Assembly (NCBI GenBank): GCA_947503335.1
Contig: CANNCY010000005.1
Location: 124,001 to 188,000 of the forward strand
Source: an uncultured Pseudomonadales bacterium
GTDB taxonomy: Bacteria; Pseudomonadota; Gammaproteobacteria; Pseudomonadales; CANNCY01
Reading direction: 5' to 3'
DNA: 64,000 nucleotides
Position numbers and translations under genes: made by a program. The notes under the pieces were generated by a model, which saw nothing but the letters and a program-made list of their open reading frames with translations, was not told the origin of the DNA and searched no databases. Below are positions 20,764 through 31,138 of this stretch, piece by piece (within the stretch, counting starts at the first letter, position 1; every line of letters begins with the position of its first letter).

Positions 20764-22239
20764 ATGAGCATGCATACATTATCGATCAGCCAAATGGCTA
20801 AAGGCTTACGCGAGGGCGAGTTCACTAGCGAAGCGCTAACTCGCCACTATCTTGCCCGTATCGAAGAGCTAGACGACGAGTACAACAGCTATATTACGGT
20901 AACCCCCGAGATAGCTATCGAACAGGCGAAAGCAGCCGACGAACTAATCGCCACGGGCAATGCAGGCGTATTAACCGGCATACCCATCGCCCACAAAGAT
21001 ATCTTCTGTACCAAGGGGGTTCGCACTAGCGCTGGCTCAAAAATGCTAGATAACTTTATCTCGCCCTATGACGCAACGGCAGTATCTAAGCTCGCCCAAA
21101 GCGGCATGGTGATGCTAGGTAAAACCAATATGGACGAGTTCGCCATGGGCTCAACCAATGAATCTAGCTTTTACGGCGCCACCACCAACCCCTTTAACAC
21201 TGACATGATTCCAGGCGGCTCGTCAGGTGGTTCAGCGGCAGCAGTGGCGGCATTGCTAGCCCCTGTAGCAACCGCTACCGATACGGGTGGTTCAATTCGC
21301 CAACCCGCTTCGCACTGCGGCTTAACTGGCATCAAACCTACCTACGGGGCAGTGTCACGCTTTGGCATGATTGCCTTTGCCTCTAGCCTTGATCAAGGCG
21401 GCGTTGTTGCTCGTACTGCAGAAGACGCAGCACTCGTATTAGATGCCATGATGGGCCACGACCCACTAGATAGCACAAGCAACCCTACTGCCAGCCCTGC
21501 AACAACGGCATCACTTGGTGACAGCCTACAAGGCAAAACTATTGGCGTACCAACGCAGTTTTTAAGTGACAACCTTGATGCCGATGTAAAGCGAGTGTTT
21601 GACGAAACCCGCGCAACACTTGAATCATTAGGCGCCCAGTTTAAAGAAACCGACCTTGCAGCCGCCGAACAAGCCGTAGCTACCTACTATGTGATTGCAC
21701 CGGCCGAGGCGTCGGCCAATCTATCGCGTTATGATGGCGTTAAATTTGGTTATCGCTGCAAAGACCCTCAAGATTTGCAAGACCTTTACTTACGAAGCCG
21801 CAGCGAAGGCTTTGGCGACGAAGTTAAGCGCCGTATTCTAGTTGGCACCTATGCGCTGTCAGCAGGCTATTACGACGCATACTATCGTAAAGCGCAGCAG
21901 GTTCGCGCACTGCTAACACAGCAGATATTAGCGGCTTTTGAAGGCGTGGATATGATCATGGGCCCTACCGCCCCGACCCCTGCTTACGAGCTAGGTGACA
22001 AGGTCAACGACCCAGTAGCAACCTACCTAGAAGACATGTTTACGATTCCTGCCAATCTATCTGGTATTCCGGCAATCAGTTTTGCTGCCGGCTTTACCGA
22101 ATCAGGCTTACCGATCGGCATGCAATTGATGGCGCCGCACTATGGCGAAGCAGCACTATTAAATGCTGCTCACCAGTTTCAGCTGGCGACCAACTTTCAT
22201 GTACAGGCAGTAGAAAAAGTATTAGAGGTGCAAGCATGA
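20764..22239 (+). CDS. gatA: Asp/Glu-tRNA amidotransferase subunit A
   Basis: Glutaminase/amidase subunit that supplies ammonia from glutamine. The amidase-signature triad is intact: Lys78 in IAHKDIFC, Ser153 in [11 protein letters not shown] and Ser177 in [12 protein letters not shown]. Its 491 residues are standard. The end overlaps the gatB ATG by four bases. Confidence 0.97.
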   Translation: MSMHTLSISQMAKGLREGEFTSEALTRHYLARIEELDDEYNSYITVTPEIAIEQAKAADELIATGNAGVLTGIPIAHKDIFCTKGVRTSAGSKMLDNFISPYDATAVSKLAQSGMVMLGKTNMDEFAMGSTNESSFYGATTNPFNTDMIPGGSSGGSAAAVAALLAPVATATDTGGSIRQPASHCGLTGIKPTYGAVSRFGMIAFASSLDQGGVVARTAEDAALVLDAMMGHDPLDSTSNPTASPATTASLGDSLQGKTIGVPTQFLSDNLDADVKRVFDETRATLESLGAQFKETDLAAAEQAVATYYVIAPAEASANLSRYDGVKFGYRCKDPQDLQDLYLRSRSEGFGDEVKRRILVGTYALSAGYYDAYYRKAQQVRALLTQQILAAFEGVDMIMGPTAPTPAYELGDKVNDPVATYLEDMFTIPANLSGIPAISFAAGFTESGLPIGMQLMAPHYGEAALLNAAHQFQLATNFHVQAVEKVLEVQA

Positions 22240-23690
22240 ACTGGCAAACAGTTATCGGCCTAGAGATTCACGTTCAGCTATCGACCAATACCAAAATCTT
22301 TTCTGGCGCTTCAACCCAAGTAGGCGAGGCAGCTAACGTTAACGCTAGCGCGATTGATTTGGCACTACCGGGCACACTACCACTGCTTAATAAAGAAGCG
22401 GTCGACAAAGCCATCAAATTTGGTCTGGCCATTGGTGCCGAGGTAAACCCGGTATCTGTATTTGAGCGTAAAAACTATTTTTACCCCGACCTACCCAAGG
22501 GCTACCAAACCACTCAGCTAGACCAGCCAATCGTTGGCGCAGGCAGCATTGATGTAACACTACCCAACGGCAGCGTAAAAACCGTTCGCATTCATCACGC
22601 TCACCTCGAAGAAGATGCAGGCAAATCGGTGCATGAAGGGTTTGGCGACTGCTCAGGAATCGATCTAAACCGTGCAGGCACACCTCTGATCGAAATTGTA
22701 ACCGAACCTGATATGCGCAACGCTGACGAAGCCGTTGCCTTTGCTAAAGCACTACACGGTATCGTTACCTCGATCGGCATCTGCGACGGTGACATGTCGC
22801 AGGGTTCAATGCGCTTTGACGTCAATATCAGCATTAGACCCATGGGCGAAGACAAGCTAGGCACGCGTACCGAAACCAAAAATCTAAATAGCTTTAGATT
22901 TATGGAGCGCGCCATCGAGCTTGAGGTAGATCGCCAAATCGACCTACTAGAAACCGGCGGTGAAGTTACCCAAGAGACGCGCCTGTATAATGCCGACCAG
23001 CATCGTTCGCGCGCCATGCGCTCGAAAGAAGAAGCTAACGACTACAGGTACTTTCCGTGCCCCGACCTGCTACCCGTAGTAGTATCGCATGAGCACATCG
23101 AAGAACTGCGCAAGTCACTGCCCGAACTACCTGCAGCCCGTGCTGAGCGCTACCAATCTGACCTAGGCTTACCCTCAAAGATCGCCATACAGATTGCAGA
23201 CGACACCGCTGCTAGTCAGTACCTTGATGCTTCAGTCAGCAAAGGCGCCGATGCAAAGCTTGCGGCCAACTGGATTACGGGCGAGATTACTAGTCGCGCA
23301 AACAATGAAGACCTCAGCTTTAGTGAGATTCCTTTTAGTGCAGACTGGCTGGCTGAGTTGTTAACGGCGTTAAAAAACGGTGTGGTATCAAGCAAGATCG
23401 CTAAAGAGGTATTTGAATACAGCTGGCAAGATAATCAATCGCCGAATAAGGTTATCGAATCTCGCGGCCTTAAGCAGATGTCTGACAGCGGTGAGCTAGA
23501 AGCTATTGTTGACGACGTGATCGCTAATGCCGAACAGCAAGTTGCAAACTACATTAAGGCCCCTGCTGAAAAGCGCGGTAAAATGATGGGCTTCTTTGTG
23601 GGCCAAATCATGAAAGCAACGCAAGGCAAGGCAAACCCGAAACAGATCAACCAACTACTAGCGCAAAAACTAAACGCACTATGCGAATAA
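22236..23690 (+). CDS. gatB: Asp/Glu-tRNA amidotransferase subunit B
   Basis: Kinase/amidotransferase subunit that activates the misacylated aminoacyl-tRNA. It begins with the typical [20 protein letters not shown], carries HLEEDAGKS and [15 protein letters not shown], and ends with the helical YqeY-like tail ([20 protein letters not shown]), 484 residues in all. A strong intrinsic terminator follows. In gammaproteobacteria that also have GlnRS the complex serves mainly Asn-tRNA formation; this window cannot tell which applies. Confidence 0.97.
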   Translation: MNWQTVIGLEIHVQLSTNTKIFSGASTQVGEAANVNASAIDLALPGTLPLLNKEAVDKAIKFGLAIGAEVNPVSVFERKNYFYPDLPKGYQTTQLDQPIVGAGSIDVTLPNGSVKTVRIHHAHLEEDAGKSVHEGFGDCSGIDLNRAGTPLIEIVTEPDMRNADEAVAFAKALHGIVTSIGICDGDMSQGSMRFDVNISIRPMGEDKLGTRTETKNLNSFRFMERAIELEVDRQIDLLETGGEVTQETRLYNADQHRSRAMRSKEEANDYRYFPCPDLLPVVVSHEHIEELRKSLPELPAARAERYQSDLGLPSKIAIQIADDTAASQYLDASVSKGADAKLAANWITGEITSRANNEDLSFSEIPFSADWLAELLTALKNGVVSSKIAKEVFEYSWQDNQSPNKVIESRGLKQMSDSGELEAIVDDVIANAEQQVANYIKAPAEKRGKMMGFFVGQIMKATQGKANPKQINQLLAQKLNALCE

Positions 23691-23714
23691 AATAAGCTCG
23701 CTAGTTTGAAATCA

Positions 23715-23743
23715 AAAAGGGGCGCTTTATAGCGCCCCTTTTT
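23715..23743. terminator. bidirectional intrinsic terminator, gatB / cysZ
   Basis: The stem AAAGGGGCGCT / AGCGCCCCTTT with loop TTAT, flanked by A and T runs, lies between the convergent gatB and cysZ stops and should work on both strands. Confidence 0.9.
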
Positions 23744-23761
23744 ATGTATCAATCAATAAAA

Positions 23762-24487
23762 CTAGCTGCGCCCTTTAAACTGTTTAACGTAGTAAAGCGA
23801 TGCCCCAGTAACAGCGACAGGGATCACCAACAGATTAGCCAACGGAATCGTCGTTACAAACATCACCACTGCGCCAAACGACAGTGTATCTGATAAATTA
23901 GATCGCATAGCAACTCGCACATCTTTAAACGGCGTTTGATGGTTATCAAAGGCATAATCGGTGTACTGAATGGCTAGGCTCCATGCACCCCAAATCAACG
24001 GCAGCAAGGGTGCAAAAAAGTTGATTAGCGGTACAAAACTTAGCATTAACGCCGCCACAAATACTGCGATAGCGCGAGGAATAAAATAGATTAGCTTTTC
24101 AACTTCGCGAAAGAAGGTGCGAACGATCATCTTACCTAAGGGCTCTGGCGCAGGACCACTACCTGAAGCGGCAATTTCGATGCGCTCGGCTAAGAAACCA
24201 TTAAATGGGGCAGCGATAAAGTTAGCTACGATCGAGAAAGAATACCCCGCCGACACCAAGATAAACGCCCCCAATACAAAGCTAACCAGCCAGCTTGCGT
24301 ACTTAACCATAAATTCGGGCAACATCGATAGCAAGAAGGCGGTCCAGCCGTCAAACTGCTGCAATACCCAATAGGTCAAACCCGCAAATAGCACTAGGTT
24401 AATGAGCAAAGGAATAAAGACAAAACGGCGAATGCCCGGTGTAAACACCAGGCTCAATCCGTCAAAGAAATAGCCTACGCCACGCAT
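23762..24487 (-). CDS. cysZ: CysZ-family sulfate/membrane protein
   Basis: EI24-domain inner-membrane protein; E. coli CysZ is a sulfate permease for cysteine synthesis. The 241 residues start RGVGYFFDGLSLVFTPGIRR, the family signature, and contain about four to six hydrophobic segments, with FNGFLAERIE and FREVEKLIYFIPR between them. It lies five bases downstream of rhlB on the same strand, although no sulfur genes are nearby. Confidence 0.9.
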   Translation of the reverse strand: MRGVGYFFDGLSLVFTPGIRRFVFIPLLINLVLFAGLTYWVLQQFDGWTAFLLSMLPEFMVKYASWLVSFVLGAFILVSAGYSFSIVANFIAAPFNGFLAERIEIAASGSGPAPEPLGKMIVRTFFREVEKLIYFIPRAIAVFVAALMLSFVPLINFFAPLLPLIWGAWSLAIQYTDYAFDNHQTPFKDVRVAMRSNLSDTLSFGAVVMFVTTIPLANLLVIPVAVTGASLYYVKQFKGRS

Positions 24488-24492
24488 AGTAA

Positions 24493-26007
24493 TTAACGAC
24501 GACCGCCGCTATGACGACGCTGGCCACCCGAACGATGACCGCCCGAACGCGCACCAGAGCGACCGCTACGATTAGGTCGACGGCTAGCTTGACGCAGTTT
24601 CGCCTCTAGCTCTTCGGGTAATGCGCGCAGTAACTGCTCGGGTGGCTGCTCGCAATCAAGCTTTCGCTCTAACAACTCTTCGATGTTAGGTAGCAAGAAT
24701 GAATCATCTTCACATGCAAAGCTAATAGACGTGCCAGTAGCGCCCGCGCGGCCGGTACGACCAATACGGTGCACATAGTCTTCAGACTCTTCAGGTAGCG
24801 TATAGTTAACGACGTGGCTGATACCGTCGATATGAATACCGCGGCCTGCAACGTCGGTTGCCACCATAATCTTGGTCTTACCCGACTTAAAGTTCTCTAG
24901 CGTCTTAATACGTTTAGCCTGAGCAACATCACCTGATAGCTGCCCTACTTCAAAACCGCTAGCTTGCAGTTTTTCGTACAAACCACGAACAGTGTCACGA
25001 CGGTTTGCAAAAATGATTATACTGTTGACCTCGGGCTGACTGACGATGTTGTACAACAGCGTAAACTTATCATCCGTTGAAGTAAGATAAACCTTCTGAT
25101 CAACGTTGTCGGTAGCAACACTCTCGGGCTCGATCTCTACTTTGGTGTGATCGTATGTCCACTGATCAGCTAGGTTTAATACATCATTAGAGAAGGTTGC
25201 ACTAAACAATAGTGTTTGACGGTTTTCTTTGCGAGGTGTTGCGCGAACAATGCGGCGCACCTGCGGAATAAAGCCCATATCAAGCATACGGTCGGCTTCG
25301 TCTAATACCAGCACCTCTACCTGATCTAGATAGACATCGCGACTGCCCATAAAGTCGATTAATCGACCAGGAGTGGCAACCAAAATATCGCACAATGACG
25401 AGTTCAGTTTATCGCGTTGTTTTTGATAATCGACACCACCTACCATAGTGTGAACCTGCAAATCAGTGTGCTTACATAGCGCAACGGCATCATCAGCGAT
25501 CTGCATTACCAGCTCGCGAGTTGGCGCAACAATCAACGCGCGCGCCTCACCCACATATCGTTCGTCTTCGATAGGATTGTTCAACAAGTCATTGATGATG
25601 GTAACCAAAAACGCTGCCGTTTTACCGGTACCCGTTTGCGCCTTGCCCACAACATCGTTACCGGCCAAAGTGAAGGGTAATGATTGCGCCTGAATAGGCG
25701 ATGCATATTTAAAACCTAGATCAGCAATGCCATGCATTAACCGATCATCTAGATCTAAATCATGAAATCTAGTTTTATCAGCAACCGGCTCTACAACGAA
25801 CTGGTCAACACTCCAAGGTTTAGCTGGCGCCGCAGGCTTATTGCGACGATTGCGATTTCTATTGCGATTTCGGTTATTGCCCTTGTTTGATTTAGGGTCG
25901 CCCGATTTTGCATTCTTTGATTGGTTTGGTGCCTTCTGCTTATTGTTAGAAGGCTTGCCCGATTTGGCAGACGTGTCTTTCTTGCCAAACAGTTTTGAAA
26001 ATACCAT
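24493..26007 (-). CDS. rhlB: DEAD-box RNA helicase RhlB
   Basis: ATP-dependent RNA helicase, likely a degradosome partner. Its helicase core has the Q motif ([12 protein letters not shown]), AQTGTGKT (motif I), DEAD within [12 protein letters not shown], and [10 protein letters not shown] (motif VI). The segment [11 protein letters not shown] just before the core resembles Pseudomonas-type RhlB. The 85-residue N-terminal extension is Lys/Asn/Arg-rich, including four RN pairs, and the C-terminus is an Arg/Gly/Ser tail; both probably bind RNA. It is 504 residues long, longer than enterobacterial RhlB. Confidence 0.92.
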   Translation of the reverse strand: MVFSKLFGKKDTSAKSGKPSNNKQKAPNQSKNAKSGDPKSNKGNNRNRNRNRNRRNKPAAPAKPWSVDQFVVEPVADKTRFHDLDLDDRLMHGIADLGFKYASPIQAQSLPFTLAGNDVVGKAQTGTGKTAAFLVTIINDLLNNPIEDERYVGEARALIVAPTRELVMQIADDAVALCKHTDLQVHTMVGGVDYQKQRDKLNSSLCDILVATPGRLIDFMGSRDVYLDQVEVLVLDEADRMLDMGFIPQVRRIVRATPRKENRQTLLFSATFSNDVLNLADQWTYDHTKVEIEPESVATDNVDQKVYLTSTDDKFTLLYNIVSQPEVNSIIIFANRRDTVRGLYEKLQASGFEVGQLSGDVAQAKRIKTLENFKSGKTKIMVATDVAGRGIHIDGISHVVNYTLPEESEDYVHRIGRTGRAGATGTSISFACEDDSFLLPNIEELLERKLDCEQPPEQLLRALPEELEAKLRQASRRPNRSGRSGARSGGHRSGGQRRHSGGRR

Positions 26008-26009
26008 GT

Positions 26010-26708
26010 TTAATCCTGTTGTTTACCCTCGTAGCGCCAATGCCAATAACAGCGAAAGCGAAAAGCTACAAACAACAGCATCAAAATATTCATCAACGTA
26101 TTCAATAAAACCGTAACCAATAACGAATCTTGAAAATGTGAACGCACTGTAGCACTAACTACAAGGTAAGGTATCACCGCCAGCATCACTAGACGCACAT
26201 ACCCTATGATTAATTCTTTCATTAAGGGTTCAGAGCCGCTCCAGCTTTCGCTTAATGCAACAAGCGGTGAGCGGTTTTCGAGCATCACCAAAAATTGTGC
26301 ATAAGCTAATCGCGCTAGTGCGAAAAACCCCGGAAATATAAAGGCTAAGAACCCGACGGTGATCATGATCTGCGAAATCACCGAAGTAACCAACATACTT
26401 GGCCACCTGAGTAATGCCTGAGTGTAAAGCGCCGCAACGCTAGTAGATTGCCCCATTCTGGCGGCTGTAAATTGCAAAATAGCTAAGCCCGCCACTAACG
26501 GCGAGACCAGCATGGTTAACAGCAACGATGGCAGCATCATATCTAGCTGCTGCTCTGGCGTGATCGTATCGAGATTGACAGGCGGATGGCTCATAATCCA
26601 ATAGGTACTAAGAGTCTCGGCAACAATTAAGACCGGTAAGACCAAAGCAACCACACTTACTATATTCGCTTTATAAAAGCGCCAACTATCAACTACAAAA
26701 TCGCGCAC
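26010..26708 (-). CDS. YciC/UPF0259-like membrane protein
   Basis: Multi-spanning inner-membrane protein of 232 residues with about six hydrophobic helices. The start [25 protein letters not shown] and [21 protein letters not shown] resemble the YciC/UPF0259 family, whose function is unknown. It ends two bases before the rhlB start, suggesting co-transcription with rhlB and cysZ. Confidence 0.75.
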   Translation of the reverse strand: MRDFVVDSWRFYKANIVSVVALVLPVLIVAETLSTYWIMSHPPVNLDTITPEQQLDMMLPSLLLTMLVSPLVAGLAILQFTAARMGQSTSVAALYTQALLRWPSMLVTSVISQIMITVGFLAFIFPGFFALARLAYAQFLVMLENRSPLVALSESWSGSEPLMKELIIGYVRLVMLAVIPYLVVSATVRSHFQDSLLVTVLLNTLMNILMLLFVAFRFRCYWHWRYEGKQQD

Positions 26709-26747
26709 TGATTAACCTAAAACTAGCAATTCCCCTCTATTATACGC

Positions 26748-26766
26748 CAAAATGATAATGATTAGT
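26748..26766. promoter_or_regulatory. Fur-box-like operator
   Basis: CAAAATGATAATGATTAGT matches 14 of 19 positions of the ferric-uptake regulator consensus, including an unbroken AATGATAAT core. It lies 16 bases before the ATG of the lipoprotein gene at 26783, where a repressor would block expression. Inference only. Confidence 0.45.
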
Positions 26767-26782
26767 TCAATTTGAGGCTTTT

Positions 26783-27898
26783 ATGCATCGTCGCACCCTA
26801 TTTAAATCGTCAGCATTAATAGCATCGGCATCATTAGTCGGTTGCGACACGCCTAAATTTGAGCCAATTGATCTAGTCGCCGATACTGATCAGGCCGAGT
26901 TCAACCACCCGCCCCTGTACTTCTCTGACACTAAGTATCACACGCCATTGACTCAGGTAAGCAATGACCAAATTAAAGGCGAGTGGCGTCGCGACCTTCT
27001 CAACTCTACAGCCACTACACTTAACGAGCCCATTGAAGACGTGCTAGATCTGGCTTTTACGTTGATGCTGGCACCTTCTCACGACAAGGCCGGCGAGTGG
27101 GCAGCTCACGCCATGACAAAACTCGCCAACACCTCTCATCTGGCAGACCTAGTATTAATAGAGGGCCTTGGCGTCTATTGCGCGCATCTAGATACACCCG
27201 AACATTGGCAGCGCTTGCTTAAGTCGCTTAACGACATTGGCGAGGCTAGCAACACAGGTTGGTACAATTTTAATCAGGCAACGCCTGCATTCGAAGCCGA
27301 CAAACAGACTCTAGCAACCGAGTGCATGGCACTTATCAAGCTTAAGTGGCAGTGGCGCGCCGCTATGAAGCTAAAGCTATTCGACCAAGCGTTCGAACAC
27401 CAAATTGATCATCTACGCAAGAAAGACGAGATTAAATACAGCTACTTAAACCCTGACGAAATATTTTGGATGCTAGAACCTGACGGCAATCACTTATCGG
27501 GGTTTGAAGCCTTTAACCTTTGGTGCGCATTGCGCTCAGATTTGATTACCGTAGGCGAACTGCCGACCTTTATTCAACAGATTCCTTTAACCAGCATCGG
27601 TATAAAGTCGATCGACAAAGCGGTCAATCGACGCGGTATTCAACTAGAGGTTTTTTATCACGCAGCATTAAGTACCAGTTTGCTACGCGCACTTGGCCGC
27701 AACACAGAGCTGCGTTTTGAACAGCTATCGTTAGCCCTTGCCCTAAACAATGCGTCTTTAGACTGGAGCGATGACCTACTCGTAAACAAGCCCTATAACG
27801 ACAAAGGCTCAACTCCTTGGTTTAGTGGTAACCCAACATTAAATGCTGCCGCTATTTTCGGCCTATTAAAGGGCGAGCACGTCACAGCATGGAATTAA
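26783..27898 (+). CDS. putative Tat-exported lipoprotein of unknown function
   Basis: I do not recognise this 371-residue protein. It starts with MHRRTLFKSS, close to a twin-arginine motif, then a hydrophobic stretch and the lipobox SLVGC (Cys21), so it is probably a Tat-exported lipoprotein. The mature part is rich in Trp and Leu and looks helical, with PSHDKAGEWAAHAMTK and ALRALGRNTELRFEQL; no metal or catalytic motif is obvious. A GAGG Shine-Dalgarno precedes the ATG, and a Fur-like box suggests iron control. It diverges from the YciC-like gene. Confidence 0.75.
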   Translation: MHRRTLFKSSALIASASLVGCDTPKFEPIDLVADTDQAEFNHPPLYFSDTKYHTPLTQVSNDQIKGEWRRDLLNSTATTLNEPIEDVLDLAFTLMLAPSHDKAGEWAAHAMTKLANTSHLADLVLIEGLGVYCAHLDTPEHWQRLLKSLNDIGEASNTGWYNFNQATPAFEADKQTLATECMALIKLKWQWRAAMKLKLFDQAFEHQIDHLRKKDEIKYSYLNPDEIFWMLEPDGNHLSGFEAFNLWCALRSDLITVGELPTFIQQIPLTSIGIKSIDKAVNRRGIQLEVFYHAALSTSLLRALGRNTELRFEQLSLALALNNASLDWSDDLLVNKPYNDKGSTPWFSGNPTLNAAAIFGLLKGEHVTAWN

Positions 27899-27982
27899 TA
27901 CCAAGCACAATGCACGCAGAGCATTGTCTTAACACTTAGTATTTGAATAATCTGTACGTATATTAATTAATAGGAGCTTGCC

Positions 27983-28522
27983 ATGCGCACCCTGATCACA
28001 TCTATCTTCGCTGCAGTACTTGTATTTAGCTCAAGCGCACAGGCGATGTCTAAAACTGAATTAAACGCAAAAGCTGATGCGGCTGTTAAGGTTTTCTATG
28101 CCGATGTACCTGCAGGTAAAGAGCTTGCTCGCAAGTCTAAAGCGATGTTGGTGTTTCCGTCTGTACTTAAAGCAGGCCTTGGCATCGGTGGCGAATACGG
28201 CGAGGGCGTACTTTACCAAGGTGGTAAAAAAGTAGCCTACTACAGCACCGCTGCCGCTTCGATTGGCTTTCAGGCAGGCGGTCAGGTTAAAACACAGATC
28301 TTGTTGTTCATGACCGACGAGGCTTTAAAGAATTTTCGCAATAGCAAAGGCTGGAAAGCCGGCGTAGATGGCAGCGTAGCAATCGCAACCATTGGTGCTG
28401 GTGGTGCATTAGACACCAATACCGTAAACGCACCTGTCATCGGCTTTGTGTTTAGCAACAAGGGCTTGATGTATAACGCAACTATCGAAGGCTCAAAGAT
28501 CACAGAGATCAAAAAGAAGTAA
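27983..28522 (+). CDS. SYLF-domain (YSC84-like) exported protein
   Basis: A 179-residue protein with a signal peptide ending near SSAQA. The rest is a SYLF/YSC84 domain, with AMLVFPSVLKAGLGIGGEYG, GFQAGGQVKTQILLFM and TVNAPVIGFVFSNKGLMYNA typical of the bacterial family. SYLF domains bind lipids; the bacterial role is unclear. The Shine-Dalgarno is TAGGAG. Its stop is one base from that of the convergent moeB. Confidence 0.9.
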   Translation: MRTLITSIFAAVLVFSSSAQAMSKTELNAKADAAVKVFYADVPAGKELARKSKAMLVFPSVLKAGLGIGGEYGEGVLYQGGKKVAYYSTAAASIGFQAGGQVKTQILLFMTDEALKNFRNSKGWKAGVDGSVAIATIGAGGALDTNTVNAPVIGFVFSNKGLMYNATIEGSKITEIKKK

Positions 28523-28523
28523 G

Positions 28524-29243
28524 CTAACGGCTACAAACACATCCTTCGCACTGCCCTATCTGCATCGAATGTTGGGTATCGCGAAGGGCGTCGACCATCG
28601 TTAACCGCCCATAGGTTACCGGTAGCTGTAACAATATTTTTAAGGCTAGTAGCGACTGCTGCGACGCAACCTGTACCAACAACGGCCCCACTACCCCTTC
28701 GCTTTCACAGCTAAGCTGCTGCTCTGGCGCATTGGGATACATGCACTCATAACAGCCTTCAACACCGGTAAAAGCCACCCACTGCCCCTGCCAAGCAATG
28801 GCAGCCGCACTAATCCAGGGCAGTTTACGTGACAAGGCGTAGCGGTTTATTTGCACCCGCACATCATACCCATCTGTAGCATCGATCACTAAATCAACAT
28901 TAAGCTGTTCAGTGCATTGCTCGAAGGGCTTGCTATATACCTGCACCGAAACATCGTTGTTTAACTGCTCAATGCAACGCATCAGTGCATCAGTTTTTAA
29001 CTCGCCCACTGACGATTGAGAGTAATAGGTTTGACGGTGAAGATTACTTAGTTCGACGCGATCAAAATCAACAAGGTACAGATGACCCACGCCCGCCCCG
29101 GCCAACGCCATAGCAACATGGCTACCCAAACCCCCGCAGCCAACAATAGCCACCGACGCCTGCGCCAGTTTGCGCTGCCCGTCGATATCTATTTCGGGTA
29201 ACAAAATTTGCCGACTATATCGCTGCAACTGATCGTTATTCAT
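28524..29243 (-). CDS. moeB: molybdopterin-synthase adenylyltransferase MoeB-like
   Basis: ThiF/HesA-family enzyme that adenylates the C-terminal glycine of a sulfur carrier (MoaD or ThiS). The nucleotide-binding GCGGLGSHVAMALAGAGVG, the acidic DFDRVELSNLHRQ and two CxxC zinc pairs (CYEC and CEGC) are present. In gammaproteobacteria this member downstream of prmC is named moeB; ThiF activity cannot be excluded. It overlaps prmC by four bases. Confidence 0.87.
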   Translation of the reverse strand: MNNDQLQRYSRQILLPEIDIDGQRKLAQASVAIVGCGGLGSHVAMALAGAGVGHLYLVDFDRVELSNLHRQTYYSQSSVGELKTDALMRCIEQLNNDVSVQVYSKPFEQCTEQLNVDLVIDATDGYDVRVQINRYALSRKLPWISAAAIAWQGQWVAFTGVEGCYECMYPNAPEQQLSCESEGVVGPLLVQVASQQSLLALKILLQLPVTYGRLTMVDALRDTQHSMQIGQCEGCVCSR

Positions 29244-30046
29244 AAGCGCCCACCGGTTAATCGATCTAACCCTGCAAGATCTTGGCGAGTTTGTATCTGA
29301 CTGAACCCCTGATCAGATAAAATACTGCGCACCGCATCGCCCTGCTCTAAGCCGTGTTCAAATAGCAACCACCCATTTGGCACCAGATGCTTGCGAGCTT
29401 GTTGGGTGATGTCTCGAATATCCTTTAACCCTTGCTCGTCGGCAAACAAGGCCATATCAGGCTCGTAACGACGCACATTGCTAGCAACCTGCTGATCTAA
29501 CACATCAATATAGGGTGGGTTGCTTACGATTACATCAAACGCCTTGCCTTGATAGCCTGACAACCAAGACCCCTGATGTAAGCTCACGCCAGGTGCCCAT
29601 TGGGCAACGTTTTTAGTCGCCACTGCTAACGCATCCTCGCTTAAGTCAAAAGCTTCAACCGTGGCGTCTTTTAGCTCACGCGCAATAGCAATCGCCAAGG
29701 CACCCGACCCAGTGCCTAGGTCAGCGATACGCTCGCCACCCAATTCTAACACCCACTCGACCAACGCTTCGGTTTCTGGGCGAGGAATCAACACACTGGG
29801 CGACACGAATAAGTCAGCATCCCAAAAGGCTTGGCGCTCTAAGATATAGGCAACAGGCTCGCCCTGCACACGGCGATCAATCAACGCCTGAAACGAAAGA
29901 ACCTGATCGCTACTTAACACCTTATCGGGCCAAGTAGCTAACCAGGTTCTATTTTTGTCGACAACAGATGCCAACAATAGCTCGGTGTCTAGTCGCGCCG
30001 TAGGCCCTGTCAACGGGCTGCTTTTTATCAGCTCATCGACGCGCAT
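29240..30046 (-). CDS. prmC: release-factor glutamine methyltransferase PrmC
   Basis: N5-methylates the glutamine of the GGQ motif in peptide-chain release factors. The SAM-binding motif IADLGTGSGALAIAIA and the catalytic NPPY (VSNPPYIDVLD) are clear in the 268 residues. It directly follows prfA, its substrate's gene, with a three-base gap. Confidence 0.96.
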   Translation of the reverse strand: MRVDELIKSSPLTGPTARLDTELLLASVVDKNRTWLATWPDKVLSSDQVLSFQALIDRRVQGEPVAYILERQAFWDADLFVSPSVLIPRPETEALVEWVLELGGERIADLGTGSGALAIAIARELKDATVEAFDLSEDALAVATKNVAQWAPGVSLHQGSWLSGYQGKAFDVIVSNPPYIDVLDQQVASNVRRYEPDMALFADEQGLKDIRDITQQARKHLVPNGWLLFEHGLEQGDAVRSILSDQGFSQIQTRQDLAGLDRLTGGRL

Positions 30047-30049
30047 CGG

Positions 30050-31132
30050 TTACTCGCTAAGGGCTGCTAACTGATCTGCTTGATACTCTTGTACTAGCGG
30101 GTCGATTACCTCGTGAAGAGAACCTTCCATCACTTCGTCTAGCTTGTAAAGGGTCAGGTTAATGCGATGATCAGTCACTCGCCCCTGAGGATAATTGTAA
30201 GTGCGAATACGTTCAGAGCGATCACCTGAGCCTACTAGGTTACGACGGGCCTCAGACTGTTCTGCTGCAGCCGACTCTTGGGCATTAGACAAAATACGCG
30301 CTTGCAATACGGCCATCGCCTTTGCTTTGTTCTTATGCTGCGAACGCTCGTCTTGGCACTCAACCACGGTACCTGTAGGTAAATGCGTAATACGTACCGC
30401 CGAATCGGTGGTGTTTACGTGCTGACCACCCGCGCCTGATGCACGAAATGTATCGATCTTAAGATCAGCCGCGTTAATATCGATGGCGTCAACGCTTTCG
30501 GCCTCGGGCAGAATAGCGACAGTACAAGCCGATGTATGAATACGCCCCTGCGATTCTGTCTCAGGCACACGCTGAACACGGTGAGCACCCGATTCAAACT
30601 TAAGCTTTGAATAAACAGCATCACCGGCAATACGTACGATGATCTCTTTATAACCACCATGATCGCCTTCTCGCGAGCTCATCACCTCGGTACGCCAACC
30701 TTGTCGTTCAGCGTACTTTGAGTACATTCTAAATAGGTCGCCAGAGAAGATAGCCGCTTCATCGCCGCCGGTACCGGCGCGCACTTCTAAGAATACGTTG
30801 CGATCGTCGTTAGGGTCTTTTGGCAGCATTAAAATCTGCAGCTCGTCAGCCAACGTTGCCATCGTCTCGTCTGCGGTAGCAATTTCTTCTTGCGCCATCT
30901 CTTTCATGTCGGCGTCGCCTTCGTCAAGCCAGCCTTGCGCTTCGGCCTTGTCGTTTTCAGCGCCACGATACTGTTCGTAGCACTTTACTACGGGCTCTAA
31001 CTCAGCAAACTCTTTTGACAGCGCTCTAAAGCGATCTTGATCGCCAATGACATCAGGATCACCCAACAGATGGCCCACCTCTTCAAAACGATCTTCAAGC
31101 TGCTGAAGCTTTAACTTAATTGATTCTTTCAT
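30050..31132 (-). CDS. prfA: peptide chain release factor 1
   Basis: Terminates translation at UAA and UAG. The GGQ loop reads [15 protein letters not shown], and the stop-codon-reading PxT motif is PET within [14 protein letters not shown]. The 360-residue length is standard. It lies between hemA (six bases upstream) and prmC, as in most gammaproteobacteria. Confidence 0.98.
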   Translation of the reverse strand: MKESIKLKLQQLEDRFEEVGHLLGDPDVIGDQDRFRALSKEFAELEPVVKCYEQYRGAENDKAEAQGWLDEGDADMKEMAQEEIATADETMATLADELQILMLPKDPNDDRNVFLEVRAGTGGDEAAIFSGDLFRMYSKYAERQGWRTEVMSSREGDHGGYKEIIVRIAGDAVYSKLKFESGAHRVQRVPETESQGRIHTSACTVAILPEAESVDAIDINAADLKIDTFRASGAGGQHVNTTDSAVRITHLPTGTVVECQDERSQHKNKAKAMAVLQARILSNAQESAAAEQSEARRNLVGSGDRSERIRTYNYPQGRVTDHRINLTLYKLDEVMEGSLHEVIDPLVQEYQADQLAALSE

Positions 31133-31138
31133 ACTGAC

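Noticed and set aside
22601-23017. 138-codon antisense frame within gatB
   Set aside because: Ser/Arg-rich shadow of gatB with no independent support.
30540-30600. PET in place of PAT in release factor 1
   Set aside because: The stop-reading motif is PxT with a variable middle residue, so this is normal variation.
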